DNA of 36,269 nt from Seohaeicola saemankumensis (lineage in GTDB: Bacteria; Pseudomonadota; Alphaproteobacteria; Rhodobacterales; Rhodobacteraceae): positions 1 to 36,269 of the forward strand of contig NZ_JAIUZI010000024.1 of assembly GCF_020171285.1 (NCBI RefSeq). Direction: 5' to 3'. The notes under the pieces are model-generated. The model was given only the letters and a program-made list of their open reading frames with translations, made no database searches and was not told where the DNA came from. Below, piece by piece: positions 9,005 through 17,097 of this stretch. Positions within the stretch are counted from its first letter, which is position 1. Every line of letters begins with the position of its first letter. The translations under genes were made by a program, and so were the position numbers.

Positions 9005-10081
9005 ATGTTCTACCGTGAAGCTGGAGATTTCAGCACCACTTACCCGCAGGACAGCCAGACCTTTCCGATCAAATTCGACCGGTACCGGTACTACTTCGTT
9101 CTGGCCTTCGCCTTTCTGGTGATCCCGTTCATCATCAACGATTACTGGGCCAACGCGATCCTGCTGCCGTTCCTGATCTATACCATCGCGGCGATCGGGC
9201 TGAACATCCTGACCGGCTACTGCGGTCAGGTGTCGCTCGGCACCGGCGGCTTCATGGCTGTGGGGGCCTATGCCTGCTACAAGCTGATGACCGCCTTTCC
9301 CGAGGTGAACATCTTTATCCACGTCATCCTTGCGGGCGGCGTGACCGCGCTGGTGGGGGTGCTCTTTGGCCTGCCCAGCCTGCGGATCAAGGGGTTCTAC
9401 CTGGCCGTGGCCACGCTGGCGGCGCAGTTCTTCCTGGTCTGGCTCTTTAACCGCGTGCCGTGGTTCTACAACTACTCCGCCTCGGGTCAGATCAACGCGC
9501 CGGAACGCACCGTCTTTGGCGTCCTGGTCACCGGCCCCAGCGCGCCTGCCTGGGCCACCTACCTGTTCTGCCTGGTCTTCGTGACGATCTGCGCGATCCT
9601 GGCCCGCAACCTGACCCGTGGCACCATCGGCCGCAGCTGGATGGCGATCCGCGACATGGACATCGCCGCCGAGATCATCGGGGTGAACCCGCTGTCAGCC
9701 AAGCTCAGCGCCTTTGCGATTAGTTCCTTTTTCGTCGGCATCTCGGGCGCGCTGTTCTTTGCGATCTACCTCGGCGCGGTCGAAGTCGGCGAAGTGTTCA
9801 ACATCCAGAAATCGTTCCTGGTGCTGTTCATGATCATCATCGGCGGCCTCGGCTCGATCTTCGGGTCCTTCGCGGGCGCGGCGTTCCTCGTGGTGCTGCC
9901 GGTGTTTCTCAAGGTGGTCGGCGTCGACCTGCTCGGCTGGCCCACCGATATCGTGGCGCATTTCCAGTTCATCATCATCGGTGCGCTGATCATCATGTTC
10001 CTGATCCTTGAACCGCACGGGCTGGCGCAATTGTGGCGCCTGACCAAGGAAAAGCTCAGACTCTGGCCTTTCCCGCACTGA
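9005..10081 (+). CDS. livM: LIV-type ABC transporter permease LivM
   Basis: The 358-residue inner-membrane permease has the LivM core from residue about 35: 'AIGLNILTGYCGQVSLGTGG' (the GxxxLxGYxGQxSLG motif), 'GLPSLRIKGFYLAVATLA', then 'GRSWMAIRDMDIAAEIIGVN', the coupling loop. The end 'HGLAQLWRLTKEKLRLWPF' is family-like. A polar N-terminal stretch of about 35 residues precedes the first helix. The start ATG 9005 follows the small protein's stop by three bases, with GAAGGGGG as ribosome site. With LivH it forms the heterodimeric channel. Confidence 0.94.
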   Translation: MFYREAGDFSTTYPQDSQTFPIKFDRYRYYFVLAFAFLVIPFIINDYWANAILLPFLIYTIAAIGLNILTGYCGQVSLGTGGFMAVGAYACYKLMTAFPEVNIFIHVILAGGVTALVGVLFGLPSLRIKGFYLAVATLAAQFFLVWLFNRVPWFYNYSASGQINAPERTVFGVLVTGPSAPAWATYLFCLVFVTICAILARNLTRGTIGRSWMAIRDMDIAAEIIGVNPLSAKLSAFAISSFFVGISGALFFAIYLGAVEVGEVFNIQKSFLVLFMIIIGGLGSIFGSFAGAAFLVVLPVFLKVVGVDLLGWPTDIVAHFQFIIIGALIIMFLILEPHGLAQLWRLTKEKLRLWPFPH

Positions 10082-10156
10082 CGCGGGGCAGGCCCAATAC
10101 CGGCGGGGACGTGTCCGCCACCATTTACGGATGACATCTAGGGAGGATTAAATCCA

Positions 10157-11440
10157 ATGAAAGTCAAACTCACCACCCTGGCCGTTTCGGCCCTGATGGC
10201 GGCAGGCCCGGCGATGGCCGACCTGGTCTATCCGCTGCTCAGCTACCGCACCGGCGCCTATGCGGCCAACGGCATCCCCTTCGCCGACGGCTACACCGAT
10301 TACTTCACCCTGCTGAACGAACGCGACGGCGGCATCGGCGGCGTTCCGACCCGCGTGCTGGAATGCGAAACCGGCTACAACACCGAAAAAGGTGTGGAAT
10401 GCTATGAATCGACCAAGGGCGAAGGCTCGCTGGTGTATCAGCCGCTGTCGACCGGCATCACCTACCAGCTGATCCCCAAAGCGACCGCCGACGATATCCC
10501 GGTGCACTCGATGGGCTATGGCCGGACCTCCGCCGCCAACGGCAAGGTGTTCAGCCACGTCTTCAACTATCCCGCGACCTACTGGGATGGCGCCTCGATC
10601 GCGATCAACCACATCCTGGACCTGAACGGCGGCGACATCTCCGGCAAGAAAATCGCGCTGGTCTTCCACAACTCGGCCTACGGCAAGGAACCGATCCGCA
10701 CGCTCGAAGAGCTGTCCAAGAAGCACGGTTACGAGCTGACCACGCTGGCGGTCGACCACCCCGGCCAGGAACAGAAAAGCCAGTGGCTGCAGATCCGTCG
10801 TGAGCGTCCCGATTACGTCCTGATGTGGGGATGGGGCGTGATGAACCAGGTCGCCATCCAGGAAGCCGCCAACATCCGCTTCCCGATGGAGAACTTCATC
10901 GGCATCTGGTGGTCCGGTTCGGAAAACGACGTTCTGCCGGCGGGCGATGGCGCGGACGGCTACAAGGCGCTGGCACTGGCGAACCCGGGCGGCGACTACC
11001 CGATCTACGACGACCTGCAAAAGTACGTCTATGACGCGGGCAAAGGCGCAGGCGCCGGCGACCAGATGAAAACGGTCCTCTACAACCGTGGTCTCTATGC
11101 CGCTCTGCTGGCCGCAGAAGCCACCAAGAAGGCACAGGAACTCGCCGGTACCGCCGACATCACCCCCGCGCAGATGCGCGACGGTATGGAAGCGCTGGTG
11201 ATCACCGAGGAAACCATGGCCGGTCTCGGCCTGCCCGACTTCGGTCCGGCCTTCGAAGTGACCTGCGAAAAGCACGGCGGTTCCGGCCTGGGCAAAGTCC
11301 AGCAGTGGGACGCAAGCGCCAAGACCTGGAGCGTCATCACCGACTGGATCAAGTCCGACGACTCGGTCATCCAGCCGCTGATCATGGAAGATTCGGCCGC
11401 CTTCGCAGCTGAAAACAACATCGCCGAGCGCTGCAACTAA
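10157..11440 (+). CDS. LIV-type ABC transporter periplasmic substrate-binding protein
   Basis: The 427-residue product has a signal peptide (residues about 1-21, cleaved after 'PAMA'), then a type I periplasmic-binding fold starting 'DLVYPLLSYRTGAYAANGIP'. It belongs to the LivK-like group, but the segment 'ECETGYNTEKGVECYE' and the length differ from classical leucine-binding proteins of about 370 residues, and the ligand cannot be read off. The ribosome site GGGAGGAT is strong, nine bases before the ATG. It follows livM by 75 bases. A stable stem-loop after its stop may raise its expression over livF. I leave out the symbol livK because amino acid binding is unproven. Confidence 0.92.
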   Translation: MKVKLTTLAVSALMAAGPAMADLVYPLLSYRTGAYAANGIPFADGYTDYFTLLNERDGGIGGVPTRVLECETGYNTEKGVECYESTKGEGSLVYQPLSTGITYQLIPKATADDIPVHSMGYGRTSAANGKVFSHVFNYPATYWDGASIAINHILDLNGGDISGKKIALVFHNSAYGKEPIRTLEELSKKHGYELTTLAVDHPGQEQKSQWLQIRRERPDYVLMWGWGVMNQVAIQEAANIRFPMENFIGIWWSGSENDVLPAGDGADGYKALALANPGGDYPIYDDLQKYVYDAGKGAGAGDQMKTVLYNRGLYAALLAAEATKKAQELAGTADITPAQMRDGMEALVITEETMAGLGLPDFGPAFEVTCEKHGGSGLGKVQQWDASAKTWSVITDWIKSDDSVIQPLIMEDSAAFAAENNIAERCN

Positions 11441-11457
11441 GCGCCCGTCAGCACCAC

Positions 11458-11486
11458 GGGATGCGGCGGCCTCGCCGCCGCGTCCC
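11458..11486 (+). terminator. Stem-loop between binding protein and livF
   Basis: GGGATGCGGCGGC, loop CTC, GCCGCCGCGTCCC gives a 13-bp stem with one G-T wobble position and no U run. Such hairpins behind binding-protein genes often protect the upstream message and reduce read-through rather than ending transcription. Confidence 0.6.
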
Positions 11487-11543
11487 ACCCACCCGAGATC
11501 CCAACCCCCGCCTCCGGGCGGGCGCGCAAGAGAAAGACATCAG

Positions 11544-12368
11544 ATGCTGGACAGCGGAGAGACCCAGGAAACCGTTCTGGAGGTCAACAACATCGAGGTG
11601 ATCTACAATCACGTGATCCTCGTGTTGAAAGGTGTCTCGCTCAAGGTGCCCAAGGGCGGGATCACCGCGCTCCTGGGCGGCAACGGGGCGGGCAAGACAA
11701 CAACGCTCAAGGCCATTTCCAACCTGCTGCATTCCGAGCGGGGCGAGGTGACCAAGGGCTCGATCAAATACCGTGGTGAAACCGTTCACCACTCCGACCC
11801 CGCCGATCTGGTCCGCAAGGGCGTGATCCAGGTGATGGAGGGGCGGCATTGCTTCGAACACCTCACCGTCGAGGAAAACCTGCTGACGGGCTACTACACC
11901 CGCAAGCATGGCAAGGCCGCGATGCAGGATGACCTCGACATGGTCTACCAGTATTTCCCGCGCCTCAAGGAACGCCGCAAGAGCCAGGCCGGCTATACCT
12001 CGGGCGGTGAACAGCAGATGGTGGCGATCGGACGGGCGCTGATGGCGCGTCCCGAAACCATCCTGCTCGACGAACCCTCGATGGGCCTCGCGCCGCAGCT
12101 CGTCGAACAGATCTTTGGCATCGTCAAGGACCTGAACGAGAAAGAGGGCTATACCTTCCTGCTGGCCGAACAGAACACCAACGTCGCCCTGCGCTATGCG
12201 CATTACGGCTACATCCTGGAATCGGGCCGCGTGGTGATGGACGGCCCCGCCGCCGAACTGCGCGAAAACCCCGACGTCAAGGAATTCTACCTCGGCGTCT
12301 CGGACGAAGGCCGCAAATCGTTCCGCGATGTCCGCTCGTACCGCCGCCGCAAGCGGTGGCTCAGCTAA
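11544..12368 (+). CDS. livF: LIV-type ABC transporter ATP-binding protein LivF
   Basis: The 274-residue product is the second ATPase of the importer. Walker A 'GGNGAGKTTTLKAI' is near residue 45, the signature 'YTSGGEQQMVAIGRALM' near 150, and Walker B 'TILLDEPSMGLAPQ' near 172, with 'LLAEQNTNVAL' as the H-loop region. It is longer than usual LivF proteins of about 235 residues because of an N-terminal extension (MLDSGETQET...) and a basic C-terminal tail (FRDVRSYRRRKRWLS). The stop lies nine bases from the convergent stop of the duplicated-domain protein, so this ends the sense-strand run until the PaaK-like gene. Confidence 0.94.
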   Translation: MLDSGETQETVLEVNNIEVIYNHVILVLKGVSLKVPKGGITALLGGNGAGKTTTLKAISNLLHSERGEVTKGSIKYRGETVHHSDPADLVRKGVIQVMEGRHCFEHLTVEENLLTGYYTRKHGKAAMQDDLDMVYQYFPRLKERRKSQAGYTSGGEQQMVAIGRALMARPETILLDEPSMGLAPQLVEQIFGIVKDLNEKEGYTFLLAEQNTNVALRYAHYGYILESGRVVMDGPAAELRENPDVKEFYLGVSDEGRKSFRDVRSYRRRKRWLS

Positions 12369-12377
12369 CGGAAAGGG

Positions 12378-13220
12378 TCAGCCGTGCGCCGCTTCGGCCT
12401 TCAGTTCCGCGATCCGCTCCAATGCTTCGCTGCGGGTATTGCGGATGTTGGGGCGGAACCCCTGGGTCTCGGCGCGCATGCGAATGTCGGCTTCGGTCTC
12501 GGATCCGGCGGCATACCGCACGGACCCCAGTGCGGCACCCTCATTCAACCGCTTGCCGCGCAGCGCATACTGCACCCAGGCGGCGGGCAGGATCTGGCAG
12601 CCGTTCAGATTGACCAGAAAATACCAGCGTCGGCCGGTCTCTTCGATCCGCTCTTCGATGTAGTCGTAAAAGTCGTTCACATCGCGCGAATGATGAAAGG
12701 TGAAATGCGAAAAATCCGCCTCCATAATGCCGCTGTCGGCATCAAACGACAGGCGACGCACGAAATCGGCGCGGCTGTAGTTCGGGTCGTGGGCAATGCG
12801 CGCGCGCCGTTTGCTGGGCAGATCCGCAATCCGGCTCAGCGCCGCCGCGCGGTCACTGAACAGGTTGGGGTCAAAGGCCTCGGTATTGGCGGCGCGCTCA
12901 ATCTGTCGCCGCGTCGCCTCCGAGGCGTCGAACCGCACCGACCCCATCGAATGCGCCAGGTTCAGCGCCTTGCCGCGCCGCGAATAGGCCAGCCAGGCGC
13001 TGGGCTCGATCTGCGTGCCGCTCAGGTTGACCAGGAAAAACCAGAATTCTTCGCCGGTCTCCGCGATCCGCGCCTCAAGCCGGTCGTAAAAGCGATTCAC
13101 CGTGATCGTACTGTCAAAGCCGAAGTCAGAGAAATCCGCCTCCATGACCTGCAGGTCGTCGTGAAAGGTAATCCGCGCGTCAAGTTCGGCACGCGGCACG
13201 GCGGTGGTGGTCTCGGGCAA
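12378..13220 (-). CDS. Unknown protein with an internally duplicated domain
   Basis: The 280-residue product consists of two copies of one domain, residues about 16-134 and 156-274. Both show 'MEADFS.F.F', 'VN.FYD..E.RI.ETG', then 'FFLVNLSG.QI.PSAW' or 'YFLVNLNGCQILPAAW', 'RRGK.LN' or 'LRGKRLN', 'GSVR(F/Y)' and a C-terminal 'R..AL.RIA.L'. The strand-helix-strand pattern around 'WFFLVNLSG' recalls STAS/SpoIIAA-like folds, but that is only a guess. There is no signal peptide or membrane helix. It is convergent with livF and divergent from the PaaK-like ligase (125 bases), suggesting a link to the transporter/ligase locus. I do not know its function. Confidence 0.85.
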   Translation of the reverse strand: MPETTTAVPRAELDARITFHDDLQVMEADFSDFGFDSTITVNRFYDRLEARIAETGEEFWFFLVNLSGTQIEPSAWLAYSRRGKALNLAHSMGSVRFDASEATRRQIERAANTEAFDPNLFSDRAAALSRIADLPSKRRARIAHDPNYSRADFVRRLSFDADSGIMEADFSHFTFHHSRDVNDFYDYIEERIEETGRRWYFLVNLNGCQILPAAWVQYALRGKRLNEGAALGSVRYAAGSETEADIRMRAETQGFRPNIRNTRSEALERIAELKAEAAHG

Positions 13221-13345
13221 CAGGTCGTCCTTTCACAACTTGGTCCGTTCGCGCACGGGGTGACTGACACCTCTTGCCGTTACGTCATGAACAAAACAAT
13301 CAGGCAAGCTGTCGCGCCATTGGCGGCATCGGTAGGAGTAGCCTT

Positions 13346-14566
13346 ATGACCCAGCATTTTGATGCGCTTGAAACCCGGTCGGCGGATGAACGCGCGGCCG
13401 ATATTGCAGCCGCATTGCCCCGCCAGATCGCTCTGGCGCGCGGCCTGCCGGGATACGCCGGCCTGCTGAGCGAGGTCGACGCCGACGCCGTCACCAGCGC
13501 CGAGGCGCTGGCGGCGCTGCCGGTGCTGCGCAAATCCGAACTGAACCGGGCCCAGTGCCAGAGCGCGCCCTTCGGCGGCTTTACCTCGAAACCGGCCAGC
13601 GGGTTTGGCCATATCTTCCAGTCGCCCGGCCCGATCTATGAACCCGGCGGCACCGATCACGACTGGTGGCGCATGGGCCGGTTCCTGCACGCGGCGGGCA
13701 TCGGCAAGGGCGACATCGTCCAGAACTGTTTTGGCTATCACCTGACCCCGGCCGGCATGATCTTTGAAAACGGCGCCCGCGCCGTGGGGGCGGCAGTGCT
13801 GCCCGCCGGCACCGGCCAGACCGAGTTGCAGGTGACAGCGGCGCGCGACATCGGCTGCACCGCCTATGCCGGCACGCCCGATTACCTCAAGATCATCCTC
13901 GACAAGGCCGAGGACATGGGCGTCAGGCTGGCCTTTGCCAAGGCCGTCGTCGGCGGCGGCGCGCTGTTCCCGTCGCTGCGCCAGGAATACGCCGACCGGG
14001 GCATCACCTGCCTGCAGAGCTATGCCACCGCCGACCTGGGCAACATCGCCTATGAAACCGCGGCGATGGAAGGGATGGTCGTGGACGAGGGCGTGATCGT
14101 CGAAATCGTCACCCCGGGCACCGGCACGCCGGTGGCGCCGGGCGAGGTCGGCGAAGTGGTGGTGACCACGCTGAACCCCGACTATCCGCTGATCCGCTTT
14201 GCCACCGGCGACCTCAGCGCGGTGTTGCCGGGCGCCAGCCCCTGTGGGCGCACCAACATGCGGATCAAGGGCTGGATGGGCCGCGCCGATCAGACCACCA
14301 AGATCAAGGGCATGTTCGTGCGCCCCGAGCAGGTCGCGGCGCTGGTCGACAAACACGCCGAAATCGTCAAGGCGCGGGTGATCGCCGGGCGCGAGGGCGA
14401 GATGGACACGATGACCGTACAGATCGAGGCTGCGGGCGGCGACGACGCGGCCTATGCCAAGTCGGTGGTCGAGGTGCTGAAGCTGAAGGGGGCGATCGAA
14501 GTGGTGTCGCCCGGGTCGCTGCCCAAGGACGGGCTGGTGATCGAGGATCAGCGCAGCTACGACTGA
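13346..14566 (+). CDS. PaaK-like phenylacetate-CoA ligase family protein
   Basis: The 406-residue adenylate-forming enzyme is of the PaaK (COG1541) type and slightly shorter than authentic PaaK (about 430). It would make an aryl- or acyl-CoA. The start ATG 13346 follows TAGGAG. The C-terminal part is clear: 'QSYATADLGNIAYE' stands at the A5 position near residue 225, 'RFATGDLSAVLPG' near 287, and 'GRADQTTKIKGMFVRPEQV' near 312, where PaaK has its hinge motif. The expected Ser/Thr/Gly-rich phosphate loop is replaced by 'FQSPGPIYEPGGTD', so substrate or chemistry may differ from PaaK. It is the second CoA ligase flanking the LIV operon. Confidence 0.88.
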   Translation: MTQHFDALETRSADERAADIAAALPRQIALARGLPGYAGLLSEVDADAVTSAEALAALPVLRKSELNRAQCQSAPFGGFTSKPASGFGHIFQSPGPIYEPGGTDHDWWRMGRFLHAAGIGKGDIVQNCFGYHLTPAGMIFENGARAVGAAVLPAGTGQTELQVTAARDIGCTAYAGTPDYLKIILDKAEDMGVRLAFAKAVVGGGALFPSLRQEYADRGITCLQSYATADLGNIAYETAAMEGMVVDEGVIVEIVTPGTGTPVAPGEVGEVVVTTLNPDYPLIRFATGDLSAVLPGASPCGRTNMRIKGWMGRADQTTKIKGMFVRPEQVAALVDKHAEIVKARVIAGREGEMDTMTVQIEAAGGDDAAYAKSVVEVLKLKGAIEVVSPGSLPKDGLVIEDQRSYD

Positions 14567-14580
14567 TCCGGGACCGGGTA

Positions 14581-14603
14581 TCGGATCGCCTGCGGCGATC
14601 CGA
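14581..14603 (+). terminator. Perfect stem-loop after the PaaK-like ligase
   Basis: TCGGATCGCC, loop TGC, GGCGATCCGA is a perfect 10-bp stem 15 bases after the stop. No T run follows; instead a G-rich dispersed repeat begins at once. It is probably an mRNA 3'-end hairpin. Confidence 0.6.
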
Positions 14604-14604
14604 C

Positions 14605-14667
14605 CCGGGGGGGGGGCTCTGCCCCCCGCGACCCCCCGGAGTATTTGGGAAGAGATGAAGGGGAAAG
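14605..14667 (-). repeat. Dispersed GC-rich intergenic repeat, copy 2 (inverted)
   Basis: Read on the minus strand: CCTTTCCCCTTCATCTCTTC, CCAAATACTCCGGGGGG, a short variable part, then GGGGGGCAGAGCCCCCC. These are the modules of 4499-4566 in the same order, but without the GCCGCC stem. Both flanking genes are on the plus strand here. Confidence 0.7.
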
Positions 14668-14725
14668 GCTCTGGAAATCCGAGTGAACTTCTAGGATAAG
14701 AGCGCGAGTTCGCCAGGAGCCCGAA

Positions 14726-16405
14726 TTGGCCGAGACACCCCTATATGCCGCCGAGGGCAGCCGTCGCCGCGACAGTGGCGGCGCCCGCGTCGTGGCCGTC
14801 TTGGCCACGCTCGTGGCGATGGCCTGCCTGCTGCCGATGGTGGCGGTCGCCCTGGCGGCGCTGACCGGCGGCACCGAGACGATTTCGCATCTGCTGGCCA
14901 CGGTGCTGCCGGGCTATGTCACGACGACGCTGGTGCTGGTTGTCCTGGTCGCCGCGGGGACCTTTGCGCTGGGGGTCGGCGCGGCCTGGCTGGTGACGAT
15001 GACGCGCTTTCCCGGTGTGCGCATCCTGGAGGTCGCGCTGGTGCTGCCGCTGGCGTTTCCCGCCTACGTGCTGGCCTATGCCTATACCTATGTGCTGGAC
15101 CATCCCGGCATCGTGCAGAGCACCCTGCGGGACGTGACCGGCTGGGGGCCGCGCGACTACTGGTTCCCAGAGATCCGCTCGGTGGGCGGCGCGGCAGTCA
15201 TGTTGATCCTGGTGCTGTACCCCTATGTCTACCTGCTGGCGCGGGCGGCCTTCCTGCAGCAGAGTTCCGGCGCCTTTCTCGCCGCGCGGGTGCTGGGCAA
15301 CAGCGCCTGGCGGGCGTTCTGGACCGTCAGCCTGCCGATGGCGCGCCCGGCGATCGCGGGCGGTGTCCTGCTGGCGGTGATGGAGACCATCGCCGATTTC
15401 GGCACCGTCGCCTATTTCGGGGTGCAGACCTTTGCCACCGGCATCTACACCAGCTGGTTTTCCATGGCCGACCGCACCGGCGCGGCGCAGCTGGCGCTCT
15501 GCCTGCTGGTGTTCGCCCTGATGCTGGCGGTGGCAGAGCGGTCGACCCGGGGCAAGGCGCGCTATCACGACGCCGGCAAGCGGCACATGAAAATGCCCCC
15601 CGCCGAGCTGACCGGCTGGCGGGCCGCGCTGGCCTTTACCCTCTGCGTGGTGCCGGTGGCACTTGGGTTCCTGCTGCCGGCCGTCATCCTGTTCGACATG
15701 GGGCTCGGCTCCGAGCAGGATCTGCTCAGCCGCCGGTACACCGGTTTCCTGCGCAACTCGGTGACGCTGGCGGCGACGGCCGCCGCGATCACGGTGATGG
15801 CGGCGATCTGTGTCGGCTTCTACCAGCGGCTGAAACCGGGGCGCAGATCGGCGCTGATCGCCTATATGGCGCGCTTGGGATATGCGGTGCCGGGCGGGGT
15901 GATCGCGGTCGGGCTGATCGTGCCCTTTGCCGCCTTTGACAACGGGCTGGACGCCTGGATGCGGGCGCAGTTCGGCATATCGACGGGGTTGTTGCTGACC
16001 GGGTCGATCTGGTTGCTGGTCGCCGCCTATATGGTGCGGTTCATGGCCGCCGCCCTGGGCGCCTACGAGGGCGGGCAGAGCACGGTGCACGCCAATATGG
16101 ACGCCGCCGCCCGCTCGCTCGGCCAATCGCCGCTGGGCACCCTGCGGCGGGTGCATCTGCCGATCCTGACACCCAGCCTGCTGACCGCCCTGCTGATCGT
16201 CTTTGTCGACGTGATGAAGGAACTGCCCGCCACCCTGATCATGCGGCCGTTCAACTTTGACACCCTCGCGGTCCAGGCCTACCGGCTGGCGTCCGACGAA
16301 CGGCTCGAAGGCGCCGCCGTGCCGTCGCTGGTCATTGTCGCTGTCGGGCTGCTGCCGGTGATCCTGATCTGCCGCCAGGTCGGGCGGCGCGGCGGTCAGA
16401 GCTGA
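14726..16405 (+). CDS. fbpB: Iron(III) ABC transporter permease, FbpB/FutB type
   Basis: The 559-residue inner-membrane protein has two fused permease halves (about twelve hydrophobic segments). Each half carries a coupling-loop motif: 'AARVLGNSAWRAFWTVSLPM' near residue 190 and 'AARSLGQSPLGTLRRVHLPI' near 457. This double layout and length are typical of ferric iron importers (FbpB, AfuB, FutB). The start is TTG 14726 with AGGAG seven bases upstream. The tail overlaps the convergent XRE-cupin gene by ten bases. The partner binding protein is at 17098-18114, but no ATPase (FbpC) is in the window. Thiamine or phosphonate transport is less likely given the iron-type binding protein. Confidence 0.9.
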   Translation: MAETPLYAAEGSRRRDSGGARVVAVLATLVAMACLLPMVAVALAALTGGTETISHLLATVLPGYVTTTLVLVVLVAAGTFALGVGAAWLVTMTRFPGVRILEVALVLPLAFPAYVLAYAYTYVLDHPGIVQSTLRDVTGWGPRDYWFPEIRSVGGAAVMLILVLYPYVYLLARAAFLQQSSGAFLAARVLGNSAWRAFWTVSLPMARPAIAGGVLLAVMETIADFGTVAYFGVQTFATGIYTSWFSMADRTGAAQLALCLLVFALMLAVAERSTRGKARYHDAGKRHMKMPPAELTGWRAALAFTLCVVPVALGFLLPAVILFDMGLGSEQDLLSRRYTGFLRNSVTLAATAAAITVMAAICVGFYQRLKPGRRSALIAYMARLGYAVPGGVIAVGLIVPFAAFDNGLDAWMRAQFGISTGLLLTGSIWLLVAAYMVRFMAAALGAYEGGQSTVHANMDAAARSLGQSPLGTLRRVHLPILTPSLLTALLIVFVDVMKELPATLIMRPFNFDTLAVQAYRLASDERLEGAAVPSLVIVAVGLLPVILICRQVGRRGGQS

Positions 16406-16956
16406 ACCAGAAGGTAGCGCGCGCCCCGCTTCGCTCCCGTGCTCAGCCGTAGCGGACCGGGCGGGACATAGCGCAGGCAGTCGCCGCCCGTCAGATCGAA
16501 ACCCTCGCCACCCAGCGTCACCGTCAGGGCGCCGTCCAGCATCACCAGATGGGTTTCCCCCGCGGGTTCTGGCGGGTTGTCCGGCACCAGATCGGTGTCC
16601 GGCGGCAGGTGGCATTCCACGATTTCGGCCCGCAGTCCGGGGGCGGCGGGCGAGACCGCGCGCCGGGCATGGCCGGTATTGGGGTCCACGATCTCGGGCG
16701 CATCGGCCCCGCGGACATGGGCGGCAAAACGGTCCTCGGCCCGCAGCATCAGCTGCGACAGGCTTAGCCCGTAGGCGCCGCAAAGCTGACCCAGAATATC
16801 GAGAGAGGGGCTCGTCTCGCCCTTTTCCAGCCGTGACAGGGTGGCCCGGCTGACGCCGCATTCCGCCGCGAGTTGGTCCAGCGACCAACCCGCCTTGTGC
16901 CGCAGCGCAGAGATTTCTCCGGCCAGCCGCCGGTTGAGTGGTGTTGCGTTCTTCAT
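16396..16956 (-). CDS. XRE-family regulator with C-terminal cupin domain
   Basis: The 186-residue product has a helix-turn-helix at about 8-65 ('LRHKAGWSLDQLAAECGVSR', then 'ATLSRLEKGETSPS') and a cupin barrel at about 110-185 ('GETHLVMLDGALTVTLGGEG', 'GDCLRYVPPG'). Regulators of this type sense small ligands through the cupin. ATG 16956 is chosen because the protein then starts MKNATPLNRRLAGEIS; an in-frame start at 17061 would overlap the fbpA terminator. It lies between the convergent iron permease and the co-directional binding-protein gene, so regulation of iron uptake is possible but unproven. Confidence 0.9.
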   Translation of the reverse strand: MKNATPLNRRLAGEISALRHKAGWSLDQLAAECGVSRATLSRLEKGETSPSLDILGQLCGAYGLSLSQLMLRAEDRFAAHVRGADAPEIVDPNTGHARRAVSPAAPGLRAEIVECHLPPDTDLVPDNPPEPAGETHLVMLDGALTVTLGGEGFDLTGGDCLRYVPPGPLRLSTGAKRGARYLLVQL

Positions 16957-17045
16957 GGTGAGAAAATTTCCCGTATATGAGAATGCTGCGCGAAAAACAT
17001 TGTAAACACAAGGAAAAATTTTTCGGCTCTTCCGACCCAAAAACG

Positions 17046-17071
17046 AAAAAGGCGCGGGCAATGCCCGCGCC
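17046..17071 (-). terminator. Intrinsic terminator of fbpA
   Basis: On the minus strand a perfect 10-bp GGCGCGGGCA / TGCCCGCGCC stem with a one-base loop is followed by TTTTTCGTTTTT. It begins 27 bases after the fbpA stop, so fbpA and the XRE-cupin gene are separate transcription units. Confidence 0.85.
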
Positions 17072-17097
17072 AGTTCTCTTCGCCTGTATGGGCCGGC

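Noticed and set aside
14741..17011. A 756-codon minus-strand frame through the iron permease gene
   Set aside because: Composition of an antisense shadow (Gln, Arg, Gly, His), and it runs through fbpB and the XRE-cupin gene, both of which have clear motifs.
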